DNA of 64,000 bases from JANQOH01 sp965243325. GTDB taxonomy: Bacteria > Pseudomonadota > Alphaproteobacteria > UBA7887. Position 1 is the first letter of the stretch. Each line of letters begins with the position of its first letter. This document shows, in pieces, positions 8,398 through 17,571 of this stretch. The notes under the pieces were generated by a model that was not told the origin of the DNA, made no database searches, and saw only the letters and a program-made list of their open reading frames with translations. The translations under genes and the position numbers were made by a program. The DNA lies in assembly GCA_965243325.1 (NCBI GenBank), contig CBDEUQ010000003.1:2294001-2358000 (forward strand). Reading direction: 5' to 3'.

Positions 8398-8763
8398 ATG
8401 ACGGCGGGCGACGACGGCCGGCGCCAGCGGGCGGTGATGGCGACGGATGCGGAGTGGGAGCGGATCGGGCGCGCGGCTGCGGCGGCGGGGATGGACCGCT
8501 CGCGCTACGTGGTGCGCCGGGCGCTGCTGGCGGAGCGTCTGCCGGCGGAGGTCCTGCGCCGGGCGGTGCGCGAGTCGCTGGTGCGCTCGCTTCTCGAGGA
8601 GCGGCGCCTGCGCGAGGCGGGCGCGGGCGCGGCGTGGGAGGAGGCGTGCGACGCGGTGGACCGCTGGATTGAGCGCGAGGGAATGCTCGATCGGCTGACC
8701 GACCCCGGAGCTGCGAACCGGTGGAAGGCGGCGGGGCGCGCCGCCGGGGAGAACGGGGCATGA
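8398..8763 (+). CDS. Small probable relaxosome accessory protein, first gene of the mob operon
   Basis: 121 residues. The N-terminal stretch QRAVMATDAEWERIGRAAAAAGMDRSRYVVRRALLAERL resembles the strand-helix-helix of ribbon-helix-helix or MobC-like mobilization proteins. The remainder is charged and probably helical. Its stop overlaps the next start as ATGA, the first of three 4-bp overlaps in the row of four small genes that ends just before the relaxase. A DNA-binding role at oriT is inferred from fold-like pattern and context. Confidence 0.6.
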   Translation: MTAGDDGRRQRAVMATDAEWERIGRAAAAAGMDRSRYVVRRALLAERLPAEVLRRAVRESLVRSLLEERRLREAGAGAAWEEACDAVDRWIEREGMLDRLTDPGAANRWKAAGRAAGENGA

Positions 8764-9062
8764 CGGACGGGGCGCGGAAGCGCCAGCGGAGCGTCTATTG
8801 CAACGCCGCCGACCGGAAGGCGATCCGTGCGAAGGCGCAGGCAGCGGGGAAGCCGGTATCGCGCTACCTTCTGGACCTGTGGCGGGCGGACGACCCCGGG
8901 AAGCACGAGGTGGCGCTGACGGCGGCGGAGCAGGCCGAGCTGCGCGACGGGGTGCGCGACGTGCGGGCGTTCGCGCACGCGCTGATGCGCGAGCTTCCGG
9001 GGAGCGGCGGTCTGAGCCTGCTGGCGGCGGTGTCGGTGCTGGCGCGGGACGGCGCGCGATGA
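8760..9062 (+). CDS. Small probable relaxosome accessory protein, second gene
   Basis: 100 residues: KRQRSVYCNAADRKAIRAKAQAAGKPVSRYLLDLWRAD has the same strand-helix-helix layout as the proteins on either side (a basic strand, then x-VSRYLLDL). Both ends overlap neighbours by 4 bp (ATGA). The three small proteins look like diverged paralogues, perhaps forming a heteromeric relaxosome component. Confidence 0.55.
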   Translation: MTDGARKRQRSVYCNAADRKAIRAKAQAAGKPVSRYLLDLWRADDPGKHEVALTAAEQAELRDGVRDVRAFAHALMRELPGSGGLSLLAAVSVLARDGAR

Positions 9063-9529
9063 GACGGGCGCGGCGCGGGCGCGACCGGCACGGGGTGCAC
9101 CTGTCGATCTCGGCGACGGACGGGGAGTGGGAGGGAGTGCGCCGCGCCGCGGCGGGCCGCGGACTTCCGATCTCGCGCTACCTGATGGAGCTCGCGGAGC
9201 GCGACGGCGAGGGGGATGAGGTGTCGATGGCGCTGTCGGCGGGCGAGCAGCGCGAGCTGCTGGAGGCGGTGCGGGAGATCCGGTCGCTGATGCTGGAGGG
9301 CGCGGAGTCGGCGCCGCTGGTGCGCGACATGCAGGAGCGTGTGGCGGTGCGTTTCCGGGCCTGGGCGACGGCGCTGGCGCGCTCGGGCCGCGGGGCGGCG
9401 CTGGAGGAGGCGCTGACGGCGGTGCTGGGGGCGGAGCGCGCGCGGGCGGCGGCGACCTCGCTCGCGGCGGCGGCGCCCGAGGCGGCGGCCGCGGTGCCCG
9501 CGGCGGGCCACCGGGAGCGGCTGCTGTGA
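9059..9529 (+). CDS. Small probable relaxosome accessory protein, third gene
   Basis: 156 residues beginning HGVHLSISATDGEWEGVRRA, then GLPISRYLMELAER, again an RHH/MobC-like pattern (compare SRYVVRRAL and SRYLLDLWR in the two genes before). The C-terminal half is alanine-rich and probably helical. The start overlaps the second gene as ATGA and the stop overlaps the GTG start of the fourth gene. Confidence 0.55.
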   Translation: MRRARRGRDRHGVHLSISATDGEWEGVRRAAAGRGLPISRYLMELAERDGEGDEVSMALSAGEQRELLEAVREIRSLMLEGAESAPLVRDMQERVAVRFRAWATALARSGRGAALEEALTAVLGAERARAAATSLAAAAPEAAAAVPAAGHRERLL

Positions 9530-10134
9530 GCGGCGGGGACCGGGGTCCGGATCTTCTTGCGAGCCTGCCGGCGGAGCGCGCGGGTCCGGACGCGGCGGCC
9601 CTGGAGGCGGTGCGATCGGTCCTTGCGGGGCTGCGGGAAGAGGTGGCGGGCCTGCGCCGGGAGATGGCGGTGGAGCGTCCGGCGCCGGCGACCCGCGAAG
9701 AGCTGGACGCGTGGGGCGCGCGGCTGACCGAGGGGATGGACGCGGCCTCGGGTCCGGAGGGCTCGGACGGGACCGCGACCGCGGCCGCGGCGGATCGGCT
9801 TGACGCCGCGCTGACGCGCGCGGTGGAGCGTCTGTCGGCGGAGATCGGCATGATGGATCGGCGTCTCGCGGCGGCGCTCCCGCCGGAGGGCGGGGCGGCG
9901 GCGTTCGAGAGCGCGGCGGCGCGGATCGAGGAGGCGGCGGAGAAGTCGATCGCGGCGGCGGGCCGCAAAATCGAGCGGGTCGTGAGCCTGGTCTGGCAGG
10001 TGCAACAGGACATCTGGGGACTGCGGTTCCGCTGGCGGGCGTTTCTCGGTCCGTGGGCGATCTTCGTGTTCATCCTGGGGATGGCGCTGGAGAGCCGCAT
10101 CCTCCTCCTCTACGGATGGCTGTGGAAGGACTGA
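9526..10134 (+). CDS. Coiled-coil protein with C-terminal membrane anchor, mob operon
   Basis: 202 residues from a GTG start that overlaps the previous stop. The first ~150 residues are heptad-like (VRSVLAGLREEVAGLRREM, LDAALTRAVERLSAEIGMMDRRL). One hydrophobic segment near the C-terminus (FLGPWAIFVFILGMAL) should anchor it in the inner membrane. The layout resembles MobB-type mobilization proteins that link relaxosomes to the membrane; that role is inferred. The relaxase starts 34 bp downstream. Confidence 0.55.
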   Translation: MSGGDRGPDLLASLPAERAGPDAAALEAVRSVLAGLREEVAGLRREMAVERPAPATREELDAWGARLTEGMDAASGPEGSDGTATAAAADRLDAALTRAVERLSAEIGMMDRRLAAALPPEGGAAAFESAAARIEEAAEKSIAAAGRKIERVVSLVWQVQQDIWGLRFRWRAFLGPWAIFVFILGMALESRILLLYGWLWKD

Positions 10135-10168
10135 CCCGGCGGACGGGCCAGGGATAAGGGCCGGCACG

Positions 10169-13100
10169 ATGGTTGCGACGGTTGTCGAGCTTCGCTCGTC
10201 GGCTCTGGCGGTGTCGTACTACGAGAAGGACGGCTACTACGCGAAGGACTCTCCCGAGCACCGCGACGCGAGCTTCTGGGCGGGCGCGGCGGCGCGAGAT
10301 GCTGGACTGCGGGCGCACGTCCTGCCCCGGGAGTTCGAGGACGTGCTGGCGGGCTGGGTGCCCGGCACGGAGCTGCGCCTCGGGCGGATGCGCGAGGGCG
10401 AGCACGACCACCGACCGGGGTGGGACATCACGTTCTCGGCGCCGAAGTCGGTCTCGCTGGAGGCGCTGGTCACGGGCGACCGGCGGGTGATCCGGGCGCA
10501 CGACGACGCGGTGCGGGCGACGCTGGGGTGGATCGAGAGCGAGCTGCTGGAGACCCGGGGCTGGGACCCGGCGACGCGGCGGCGCCCGCGGGTGCCGGCG
10601 GACGGGATGGTGGTGGCGGGGTTCCGCCACCTGATCAGCCGCGATCAGGATCCGCAGCTCCACACCCACTGCGTGCTGGCCAACATGACGCGCAACGCCG
10701 ACGGCGCGTGGCGGAGCGTCGAGCCGACGCGGTTCCGCCGCAGCGTCAAGCTGATCGGGGCGTACTACCGCAACGAGCTTGCCCGGCGCCTGCAGGCGCT
10801 GGGGATGGCGGTGACGCCGACGCTTGTGGGGAGGGTGCCGGGGTTCGAGCTGGCGGGCTACGAGCGTTCGTTCCTGGACGCCTTCTCGGGGCGGCGGCGG
10901 GAGATCCTGGCGCACCTCGAGCGGCTGGGGCTTCCCTACACGCCGGCGCTGGCGCAGATGGCGGCGCTGCACACGCGGCGGCGGAAGCGTGAGGTGGGCC
11001 TGGCGCAGCTGGTGCCGGCGTGGCGGGCGCGTGCGCGTGCGCTCGGGCTGAGGCGGGACAAGGCGGCGCTGCGTCCGGCCCGGCCTCTCGATCCGGACAC
11101 GGGCAAGCCGGTGCCGCCGGAAGTCCCGCCGCCCGACATGCCGGCGAACGAGCTGCGGAGTCTGAGGCGGGCGCCGAAGCTTCCCCCGTTGCCGCCCAAT
11201 CCCCGCCCGGACCACGCGCCCGCCGCTGGGGCCGCCGGAGAACTGTCGGCGGAACCGGAGACCGGGGTGCTGGAGGCGGTGGCGCGGGCGGTGGCGCACG
11301 CGGCCGAGCGGCGGACGACGATCCCCGAGGCGGAGATCCGCGCGGTGGCGCTGGGCCATGCGCCGGGGCGCTACGGGCTGGACGAGATCGACGCCGCGGT
11401 CGCCCGGCTGGTCCGCGGCGGCGAGCTGATCGAAGTCGAGCGCCGGGGCATTGACCGGGCCTTCGTCACCGACCGGGCGGTGAAGGCGGAACGCCACGTG
11501 CTGGCCGCGATGCGCGCCGGGCGGGGAACGGGCGAGGCGCTCGCCGACGCCGAGGCGGTGGAGAAAGCCCTGCAAGGTTCGCGCCTGACGGCGGGGCAGC
11601 GGGAGGCGGTGCGGACGGTGCTGCTCTCGGACGACCGCGTGGTCGGCGTGCAGGGCCACGCCGGCAGCGGCAAGACGACGATGCTGCGGACGGCGAAGGC
11701 GCTGCTCGGCGAGCGCACGATCCTGGGTCTCGCGCCGTCGGCCGCCGCGGCGCGGGTGCTGGAGCGCGAGGCCGGCGTCCCGTCGCGGACGCTACAGTAT
11801 TTCCTCACCCGCTTCGCCGATCTGTCGGACGACGACGTCCTCGCCCGCGCTCGGGAGGAGTACGCCAGCGCGGTGCTGGCGGTGGACGAGGCGTCGATGA
11901 TCGACACCGTGCGCATGCAGGCGCTGCTGGCGACCGCGGCGCGTCTCGGGGTGGCGCGGGTGGCGCTGGTCGGCGACACGGCGCAGCTCCGCGCGGTGGA
12001 CGCGGGCCAGCCGTTCCGCCTGCTGCAGAAGGCGGGGATGACGACGGCGACGATGGACGAGGTGCTGCGCCAGCGCAACCCCGAGCTGCTCAGCGCCGTC
12101 AGCCTGGCGCGCGGGGGCCAGGCGGGTGCTGCGATCCGGACCCTCGGCGGAGAACGCGTGGTCGAGGCCGCGAGGGAGGACCTCGGCCGCGAGGCCGCCC
12201 GGCGCTGGCTCGCGCTGGCGCCGGCCCGCCGGGCGGACACCCTGCTGCTTGCGCCGACGCACGCGATCCGCCGCCAGGCCAACGAGGCGGTGCGCGAGGG
12301 GCTGGCCGCGGGGGGCGCCCTGCACGGCCGGACGCTGGCGATCGACCGTCTGGTCGACCGCCGGCTCACACGGGCGCAGGCCGCCGACATCGCCAGCTAC
12401 GAGCCGGGCGACACGGTGGTCTTCCACCGCGACCACTACGGCTGCCGCCGCGACGACGTGTGCGCCGTCACCGCCCTGGAGGCGGGCATGGTGGTGCTGG
12501 CGCACGCCGACGGCGGCGAGCGCCGGTTCCGCCCCGCGGGCAACGCGGCGTGGTATCTCCGCCTCTGCGACACCGAGCGCATCGAGCTGAGGGCCGGCGA
12601 CCGCATCCGCTGGACGCGCAACCGCAGGGCGCCGCGCGCCCGCTTCGGGCGGGCGCAGGCGCCGGACCTCGTCAACGGCGGCGAGGCGGAGATCGTCGGC
12701 ATCGACCCCCGGCGGGTACGCTTCCGCGACGCCGACGGGACCGCCTTCGGCCTTGCGCGCGACGATCCGCAGCTGCGGCATCTCGACCACGCGTACTGCA
12801 CGACGGTGCACGCGGCGCAGGGACGCACCGCGCGGGCGGCGATCACGGTGCTCGACGCCGGCGGCGCCGCGGACCGGGCGCTGTTCCACGTCGAGCTCAG
12901 CCGGGTGAGCGAGGAGTTCGTGCTGCTGACCGACGACCGCGAGGCGCTGGTCGAGCTCCTGGAATCGCACGCCGGCAGCGGCGACGGCGCGCTGGAGGCG
13001 CTCGGCGTCGACCCCGCGACGGTCCCCGCCGTGGACCCCGGGGTGATCTCGGAGCTTGCGGACGACTGGCGGGCGCTGCAACGGCGGGCCGAAGAGACCG

Positions 13101-15100
13101 GTACCGTCCCCTTCTTCGTGCCGGGCTACAACGACGTCATGGCGCGGGCGGCGGCGCTGTCGGCGGTCGAGGACCTGGCGCCCGACATGCGCGCGCCTGT
13201 CGACGCGATGGTGGCGGAGCACGAGGGCCATCTCGCCCGCGACCGGGCGATACGTTCGCTCGCGGAGAGGATCGGGAACAACTGGCGGCGCCGGCCCGAG
13301 CTCGGGTGGGCGGCGCGGGCGAAGGGCTGCCCGGCGGAGGCGCTTCCCGGCCACGCCGCATGGCGCGCCGAGGGCGCGGCGCTCGCCGGCGAGGCGCGGT
13401 CGCTGCTTGACGGCGCGGGCGACCCTGACGCCGCGCGCCATCTCGGCGCCGCACCGGACGGGCGCGCCGCGCTCGAGGGCGCGGTGCGGTCGCTGGAGCG
13501 CACGCGCACCATCGACGACGGCGAGCGGTTCCGGCGCCTGTGGACGGATCTCCGCGAGCGCGCCGCGCGAACCGGCGTTCCCGAGATCCTGGCGCCGGAC
13601 CACGCCTGGGCCGCGGCGCTCGGAGAGCGTCTAGGGACCGCCGCCGGGCTCGACGCGGAGACCCGGCGCGCGGTCGCCGACTGGCGAGTGGTCCGGACCG
13701 CGCAGACGACGCTCGCCGACGAGGTCCGCGCTCTGCCCAGCCGCGCCGCGGCCTGGGAGCGGCGGCGGACGGCGCTCGCGCTCGACCAGCACGGCGAGAT
13801 CGATCCCGCCGATCCCGCGTGCCGCGCCTGGCGCGAGGAGGGGGCGCAGATTGCGCGCGCGGCGGCGGCGATGCTGCAGGCGGGCGCCGCCCACGCCCCC
13901 TGGCTCGACGCCCCGCCCGAGACGCGGCCGGGGATCGCGTTCGCGGCCGGCGCGGTGCGCGGGGCGCTCACGGAGGACCGCTATGCGGGGCTCGCCTGGC
14001 TGACGCGCGAGGTCGACCGCACACGCCGGGAGACGGGCGCGCCGGCGTTCCGCCAGCCGCGCTACGGCGAGGCGATTGCCGAGGCGCGGACGCTCGCCGA
14101 CAAGGCGGGGCTGCCGCGGGAGCGGCGGCAGGCCATCGAGCGCTGGCTTGCCTACGACCGCGAGCACGAGCGCCTCGCCGCCGATGTCCGCGCCTGGCCC
14201 GGCCGGGCCGACGCGCTGATCGCCGAGCGCCCCGAAGCGCCGGCCCGGCTCGTTGCGCTCGCGGACTGGCGCGACCGCGCCGCGGCGCTCCTCGACGAGG
14301 CCGCCGCGATGCGCGCGCCCGACGACCCCCACGCGCCCCACCTCGCCGCCATGCCGGCGGATAGCGCGGCGCTGGACGCGGCGCAGGCGCGGCTCGACGG
14401 CGCCCTTGTCGATGTGGCCGTGCGCGAGGTCCGCGCGCTCGAGGCGGCGGCGCGGCGCCACGCCGCGCTGACCGGCGGCATCGCCTTCGACGCCCCCGAC
14501 CACGCGGTGGCGGTGGCGCGCGCCCGCGCGCTCGAGGCACGCCCGAATTTGCCCGCCGGCGCGCGGAAGACGGTCGGCGCCATCCTCGCCCGGGACGCAC
14601 GCTGGCGCACAGAGCGCCAACGCATCGCCGCGTTCCTCGATGCCGCCGCGGCGCCGGGAAGCGACGGGCGCGCGCTCCCCGACATCGCCCGCGAAGCGGC
14701 GGCCATCGGCCGCGACGTCCCCGCACCCGACATCGCCGCCCATCTCGCCGCCCTCGGCGGCGCCTCAGGCACCGCCCCGGACGCTGCCCCAGGCGCTGCG
14801 CCGGACGCGCTCAGCGTGATCGCCGAGGCCGCCGCCGCACGCGTCGCCGCGGACAAGTGCGCCCGCCTCCTCAAGCGCATCGCCCGGAACCGGGACGCGG
14901 CGAGGGAAATCGGGGTCGCGGAGTTCGACACCGCAGACTGGCCTGCCATCGCCGTCGATGCCCGCGCCCTGCTCGACGCCGGGACCCTGCCGGCAGCCGA
15001 CAGGACCCCGCTCGAACGCGTCCTCGAACGCGAGGCCGCGCACCGCGCCGAAGAACCCGAAATCCCGAGCCCGCGCCACGACCCGGGAATCGGGTTCTGA
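10169..15100 (+). CDS. MobF-family conjugative relaxase/helicase (TrwC/TraI/TraA-like)
   Basis: This 1643-residue protein should nick the element at oriT and unwind the strand for transfer. Residues 1 to about 290 form the TrwC relaxase: an N-terminal YYEKDGYYAKD tyrosine cluster, WDITFSAPKSVSLEAL, and the metal-binding HLISRDQDPQLHTHCVLANM. From about residue 470 a RecD-like helicase follows, with Walker A GHAGSGKTTML near residue 497 and Walker B VDEASMID near 572, and later AYCTTVHAAQGRTA. The last ~650 residues are alanine/arginine-rich, helical and unrecognised. It is longer than the TrwC type and has no T4SS partner genes nearby. Confidence 0.93.
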   Translation: MVATVVELRSSALAVSYYEKDGYYAKDSPEHRDASFWAGAAARDAGLRAHVLPREFEDVLAGWVPGTELRLGRMREGEHDHRPGWDITFSAPKSVSLEALVTGDRRVIRAHDDAVRATLGWIESELLETRGWDPATRRRPRVPADGMVVAGFRHLISRDQDPQLHTHCVLANMTRNADGAWRSVEPTRFRRSVKLIGAYYRNELARRLQALGMAVTPTLVGRVPGFELAGYERSFLDAFSGRRREILAHLERLGLPYTPALAQMAALHTRRRKREVGLAQLVPAWRARARALGLRRDKAALRPARPLDPDTGKPVPPEVPPPDMPANELRSLRRAPKLPPLPPNPRPDHAPAAGAAGELSAEPETGVLEAVARAVAHAAERRTTIPEAEIRAVALGHAPGRYGLDEIDAAVARLVRGGELIEVERRGIDRAFVTDRAVKAERHVLAAMRAGRGTGEALADAEAVEKALQGSRLTAGQREAVRTVLLSDDRVVGVQGHAGSGKTTMLRTAKALLGERTILGLAPSAAAARVLEREAGVPSRTLQYFLTRFADLSDDDVLARAREEYASAVLAVDEASMIDTVRMQALLATAARLGVARVALVGDTAQLRAVDAGQPFRLLQKAGMTTATMDEVLRQRNPELLSAVSLARGGQAGAAIRTLGGERVVEAAREDLGREAARRWLALAPARRADTLLLAPTHAIRRQANEAVREGLAAGGALHGRTLAIDRLVDRRLTRAQAADIASYEPGDTVVFHRDHYGCRRDDVCAVTALEAGMVVLAHADGGERRFRPAGNAAWYLRLCDTERIELRAGDRIRWTRNRRAPRARFGRAQAPDLVNGGEAEIVGIDPRRVRFRDADGTAFGLARDDPQLRHLDHAYCTTVHAAQGRTARAAITVLDAGGAADRALFHVELSRVSEEFVLLTDDREALVELLESHAGSGDGALEALGVDPATVPAVDPGVISELADDWRALQRRAEETGTVPFFVPGYNDVMARAAALSAVEDLAPDMRAPVDAMVAEHEGHLARDRAIRSLAERIGNNWRRRPELGWAARAKGCPAEALPGHAAWRAEGAALAGEARSLLDGAGDPDAARHLGAAPDGRAALEGAVRSLERTRTIDDGERFRRLWTDLRERAARTGVPEILAPDHAWAAALGERLGTAAGLDAETRRAVADWRVVRTAQTTLADEVRALPSRAAAWERRRTALALDQHGEIDPADPACRAWREEGAQIARAAAAMLQAGAAHAPWLDAPPETRPGIAFAAGAVRGALTEDRYAGLAWLTREVDRTRRETGAPAFRQPRYGEAIAEARTLADKAGLPRERRQAIERWLAYDREHERLAADVRAWPGRADALIAERPEAPARLVALADWRDRAAALLDEAAAMRAPDDPHAPHLAAMPADSAALDAAQARLDGALVDVAVREVRALEAAARRHAALTGGIAFDAPDHAVAVARARALEARPNLPAGARKTVGAILARDARWRTERQRIAAFLDAAAAPGSDGRALPDIAREAAAIGRDVPAPDIAAHLAALGGASGTAPDAAPGAAPDALSVIAEAAAARVAADKCARLLKRIARNRDAAREIGVAEFDTADWPAIAVDARALLDAGTLPAADRTPLERVLEREAAHRAEEPEIPSPRHDPGIGF

Positions 15101-15441
15101 TGCCGGGTTCGCCCCGGGTCGTCGCCGAATGCCGCCGGAATTGCACGCGGGCGGCGGGCGCGGGTATCGTTGCCGCGCACTCGCATGCTCGCGTCGGCAG
15201 GGCGGTGGCCGGACGTGCGACGCGCGTGGACGGTCGGCGCGGATTTCGTGCGGCGCACCGCTCGCCGGAGCGATGGCGCGGCGCAAGAGAATAGGGGCCG
15301 GTCGGCCCCAAAACCAGTTTAAAGGGCAGGCCGCTCCCCGGCAAGGGCCGACGGCGAGACGACAACGGATCCGATCGGACAATCGACACGGCGCGAACCA
15401 TGCCATGCCAGTCACTGACTCACCCGCCAAGGAGATATTTC
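15101..15441. other. Intergenic spacer with a perfect GC-rich hairpin
   Basis: No gene is seen in these 341 bp after the relaxase. GGGGCC (15294-15299) and GGCCCC (15304-15309) form a perfect stem with a 4-nt loop, a possible transcription end for the mob operon, although no T-run follows on the + strand. Confidence 0.4.
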
Positions 15442-15807
15442 ATGAAATACCTGTCTATCTTATTGCCAATAGTTTTTATGGGAATTTCTTTAACGGAGGC
15501 TTTCGCCACTCCCCCTCTATGCCCCGACGCTTCCATAGGGTACACCGTGCGAAGAAGTATATGGAAAGCACATGACATCGTGGGGTCAGCATTGGAAGAT
15601 GTGGAAGAGATCAAAAGGGAAATCAAGAAGCTCAAGGGCGAGGACTTTAAACGAGATATTCATTGGTGCAAAAGTCCCGAAGAACTCAACTCTATAGGGT
15701 ACACTGAACAACAGAGTGTCTGGGCAACACATACCCTTGCGGCAATCTTGAAGAGCCACCTGGAGGAGATCAAGGCGGACATAAGGGACCTTCGGGAACA
15801 ACAATAA
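15442..15807 (+). CDS. Small secreted protein with an internal duplication, AT-rich
   Basis: 121 residues with a clear signal peptide (KYLSILLPIVFMGISLTEAFA) and an AAGGAG ribosome site 7 bp before ATG 15442. The mature part is two copies of one ~45-residue unit: CPDASIGYTVRRSIWKAHD... and CKSPEELNSIGYTEQQSVWATH..., each followed by a charged helix (EDVEEIKREIKKLK and SHLEEIKADIRDLRE). Each unit starts with one cysteine, so a disulfide is possible. Base composition is far more AT-rich than the flanking genes, which suggests recent transfer. I do not recognise the family. Confidence 0.75.
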   Translation: MKYLSILLPIVFMGISLTEAFATPPLCPDASIGYTVRRSIWKAHDIVGSALEDVEEIKREIKKLKGEDFKRDIHWCKSPEELNSIGYTEQQSVWATHTLAAILKSHLEEIKADIRDLREQQ

Positions 15808-16130
15808 CAGCCGGAACTTTTGTGAAGTGGCCGCTCCGGTATTAACCCGCTCTATTCATGGCGGGCCGGTGATTTTGGTTAATTTGGAGCGGGCAGGGCC
15901 TTCCGTTGAGCGCCGTTTGGGCGCCCTGATTGGAAGTTTTTTGGATGTCTGGTTTGGGGATTGAAGGGTTTCGGGCTGGCGGGGCACGTCGCCCCTGGGT
16001 TCATGGCCCGGACGTTGCGATGCGGCCAGCCAGGAGGCGGAAGAGGGAAGCGTCCGGACAGGCGGAAGCGAAGTGGATGCGGACGCGGGCGGCTTTCTCG
16101 ACGATGCGGGCGCCGACCCCGGATCGGGTC

Positions 16131-17571
16131 CTACCGTATGCACACATCTCCTTCGGAGAGTGTTGAAGGGGGGATTCCCATGAGCCGTGTCCTGTGATTC
16201 ATACCGTTCCCGGCGTTGGATGGGAGACGGGAGCGGCGAGCGATGGACAGCGAGGTTTCGTATTTCGGGGACCGTCGCGTCGACGAGGCCGGGCGGTTCC
16301 TGCACGACCGGCTCGTCAGGCGCGGTCCGCGGGGCATTTCCGTCCGCAGCGTGGGCGGGAACCGCGCCGGCGAGGTGCGCATCGGGCGCTTCCTGCGGAA
16401 CGGGAAGGTGTCGGTGGAGAAGGTGGTGGAGCAGGCCGCGCGGGGCACGGCGGGCCGCGTCGCGGGCCTGCATGTGCTGGCGATACAGGACACGACGAAC
16501 TTCCGCGACAGCGGCGGCGGCACGGGCGTGGTCGGCCACGCCACGATCGCGGTGGAGGCCGAGGCAGGGGCCCTTCTCAGCCTCGCCGCCACGCAGGTGA
16601 TCGAGCGGTGCGGCGGCGAGAAGGCGTCGAAGCATGCGCCGCTCTGCGACAAGCAGAGCCGGCGCTGGCTCGACGGCATGCAGGAGAGCGCGCGCCTGCT
16701 GGAAGCGGGGGCGGCGCGCGTGACCGCGGTGGCGGACCGGGAAGGCGACATCTACGAGATGTTCGCCTGCCGGCCCGAGGGCATGGACGTTCTGGTCCGG
16801 GCGGCGCAGGACCGCGTCCTCGCCGACGGCGGCGGCAAGCTCTTCGACGGCCTGGAAGGCAGGCCGGAGGAGGAGCATGCGGTGGACCTGCCGGCCAGGC
16901 CCGGCCAGAAGGCGCGCACGGCCCGCATCTCGGTGCGCTTCGGCGCGGTCACGCTCCGGCGCCCGAGGCACCGGCCCGCGGAGCCCGGGGCGCCGAAGTC
17001 CCAGCCCGTCTTCCTCGTCGAGGCGCGCGAACTCGACCCGCCTGCGGGGGTGCAGCCCGCGCACTGGCGGCTGCTGACCAGCCACCGGGTCGAGACGCAC
17101 GACCAAGCCCGGTGGATCACCCGGCTCTACCGCAGGCGCTGGACGATCGAGCAGCTGTTCCGCACCGTCAAGACCAAGGGGTTCGACATCGAGGCGGTCT
17201 CCATGGAGACCGCCCCGTTCCGGGTCCTTTGCGCCATGACGCTGGTCGCCGGCGTCTCCTGCCTGCAACTCGTTCAGGACCGGGACGGCGAGGGCGGGCG
17301 GCCGCTCAGTGACGTCTTCGACGAGGCCGACAGGACCGCCCTCGAAGCCGTCTCGGCCACGCTCGAGGGCGGGACCGAAAGGCAGAAGAACCCGCATCCG
17401 CCGGGCTCCCTCGCCTTCGCCGCCTGGGTCTGCGCACGCCTGGGCGGCTGGACCGGCTACTACGGCAAGCTTGGGCCCGTCGTCATGCTGAAAGGGCTGT
17501 ACGAGTTCAGGACCATACAGCTCGGCTACAACCTCGCTCTGGCAGGAGCCAGACATGTGTGAATCCAGTAG
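16131..17571 (+). mobile_element. IS4-family insertion sequence, 1441 bp, inserted in the IS1380 gene
   Basis: The ends are CTACCGTATGCACACAT and the inverse of ATGTGTGAATCCAGTAG, 17 bp with three mismatches. GGATCGGGTC is duplicated at 16121-16130 and 17572-17581, a 10-bp target duplication typical of IS4. The target is the palindromic LPRTRS-encoding repeat. Confidence 0.85.
16243..17562 (+). CDS. IS4-family transposase
   Basis: 439 residues of DDE transposase. LAIQDTTNF near residue 85 and VADREGDIYEMF near 165 give the two catalytic aspartates, and RLYRRRWTIEQLFRTVKTKG carries the Y-(2)-R-(3)-E-(6)-K signature of IS4. The N-terminal VRSVGGNRAGEVRIGRFLRN is the usual DNA-binding Tn5-like domain. 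The frame is intact, so the element may be active. The start at 16243 gives the standard N-terminus. Confidence 0.92.
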   Translation: MDSEVSYFGDRRVDEAGRFLHDRLVRRGPRGISVRSVGGNRAGEVRIGRFLRNGKVSVEKVVEQAARGTAGRVAGLHVLAIQDTTNFRDSGGGTGVVGHATIAVEAEAGALLSLAATQVIERCGGEKASKHAPLCDKQSRRWLDGMQESARLLEAGAARVTAVADREGDIYEMFACRPEGMDVLVRAAQDRVLADGGGKLFDGLEGRPEEEHAVDLPARPGQKARTARISVRFGAVTLRRPRHRPAEPGAPKSQPVFLVEARELDPPAGVQPAHWRLLTSHRVETHDQARWITRLYRRRWTIEQLFRTVKTKGFDIEAVSMETAPFRVLCAMTLVAGVSCLQLVQDRDGEGGRPLSDVFDEADRTALEAVSATLEGGTERQKNPHPPGSLAFAAWVCARLGGWTGYYGKLGPVVMLKGLYEFRTIQLGYNLALAGARHV

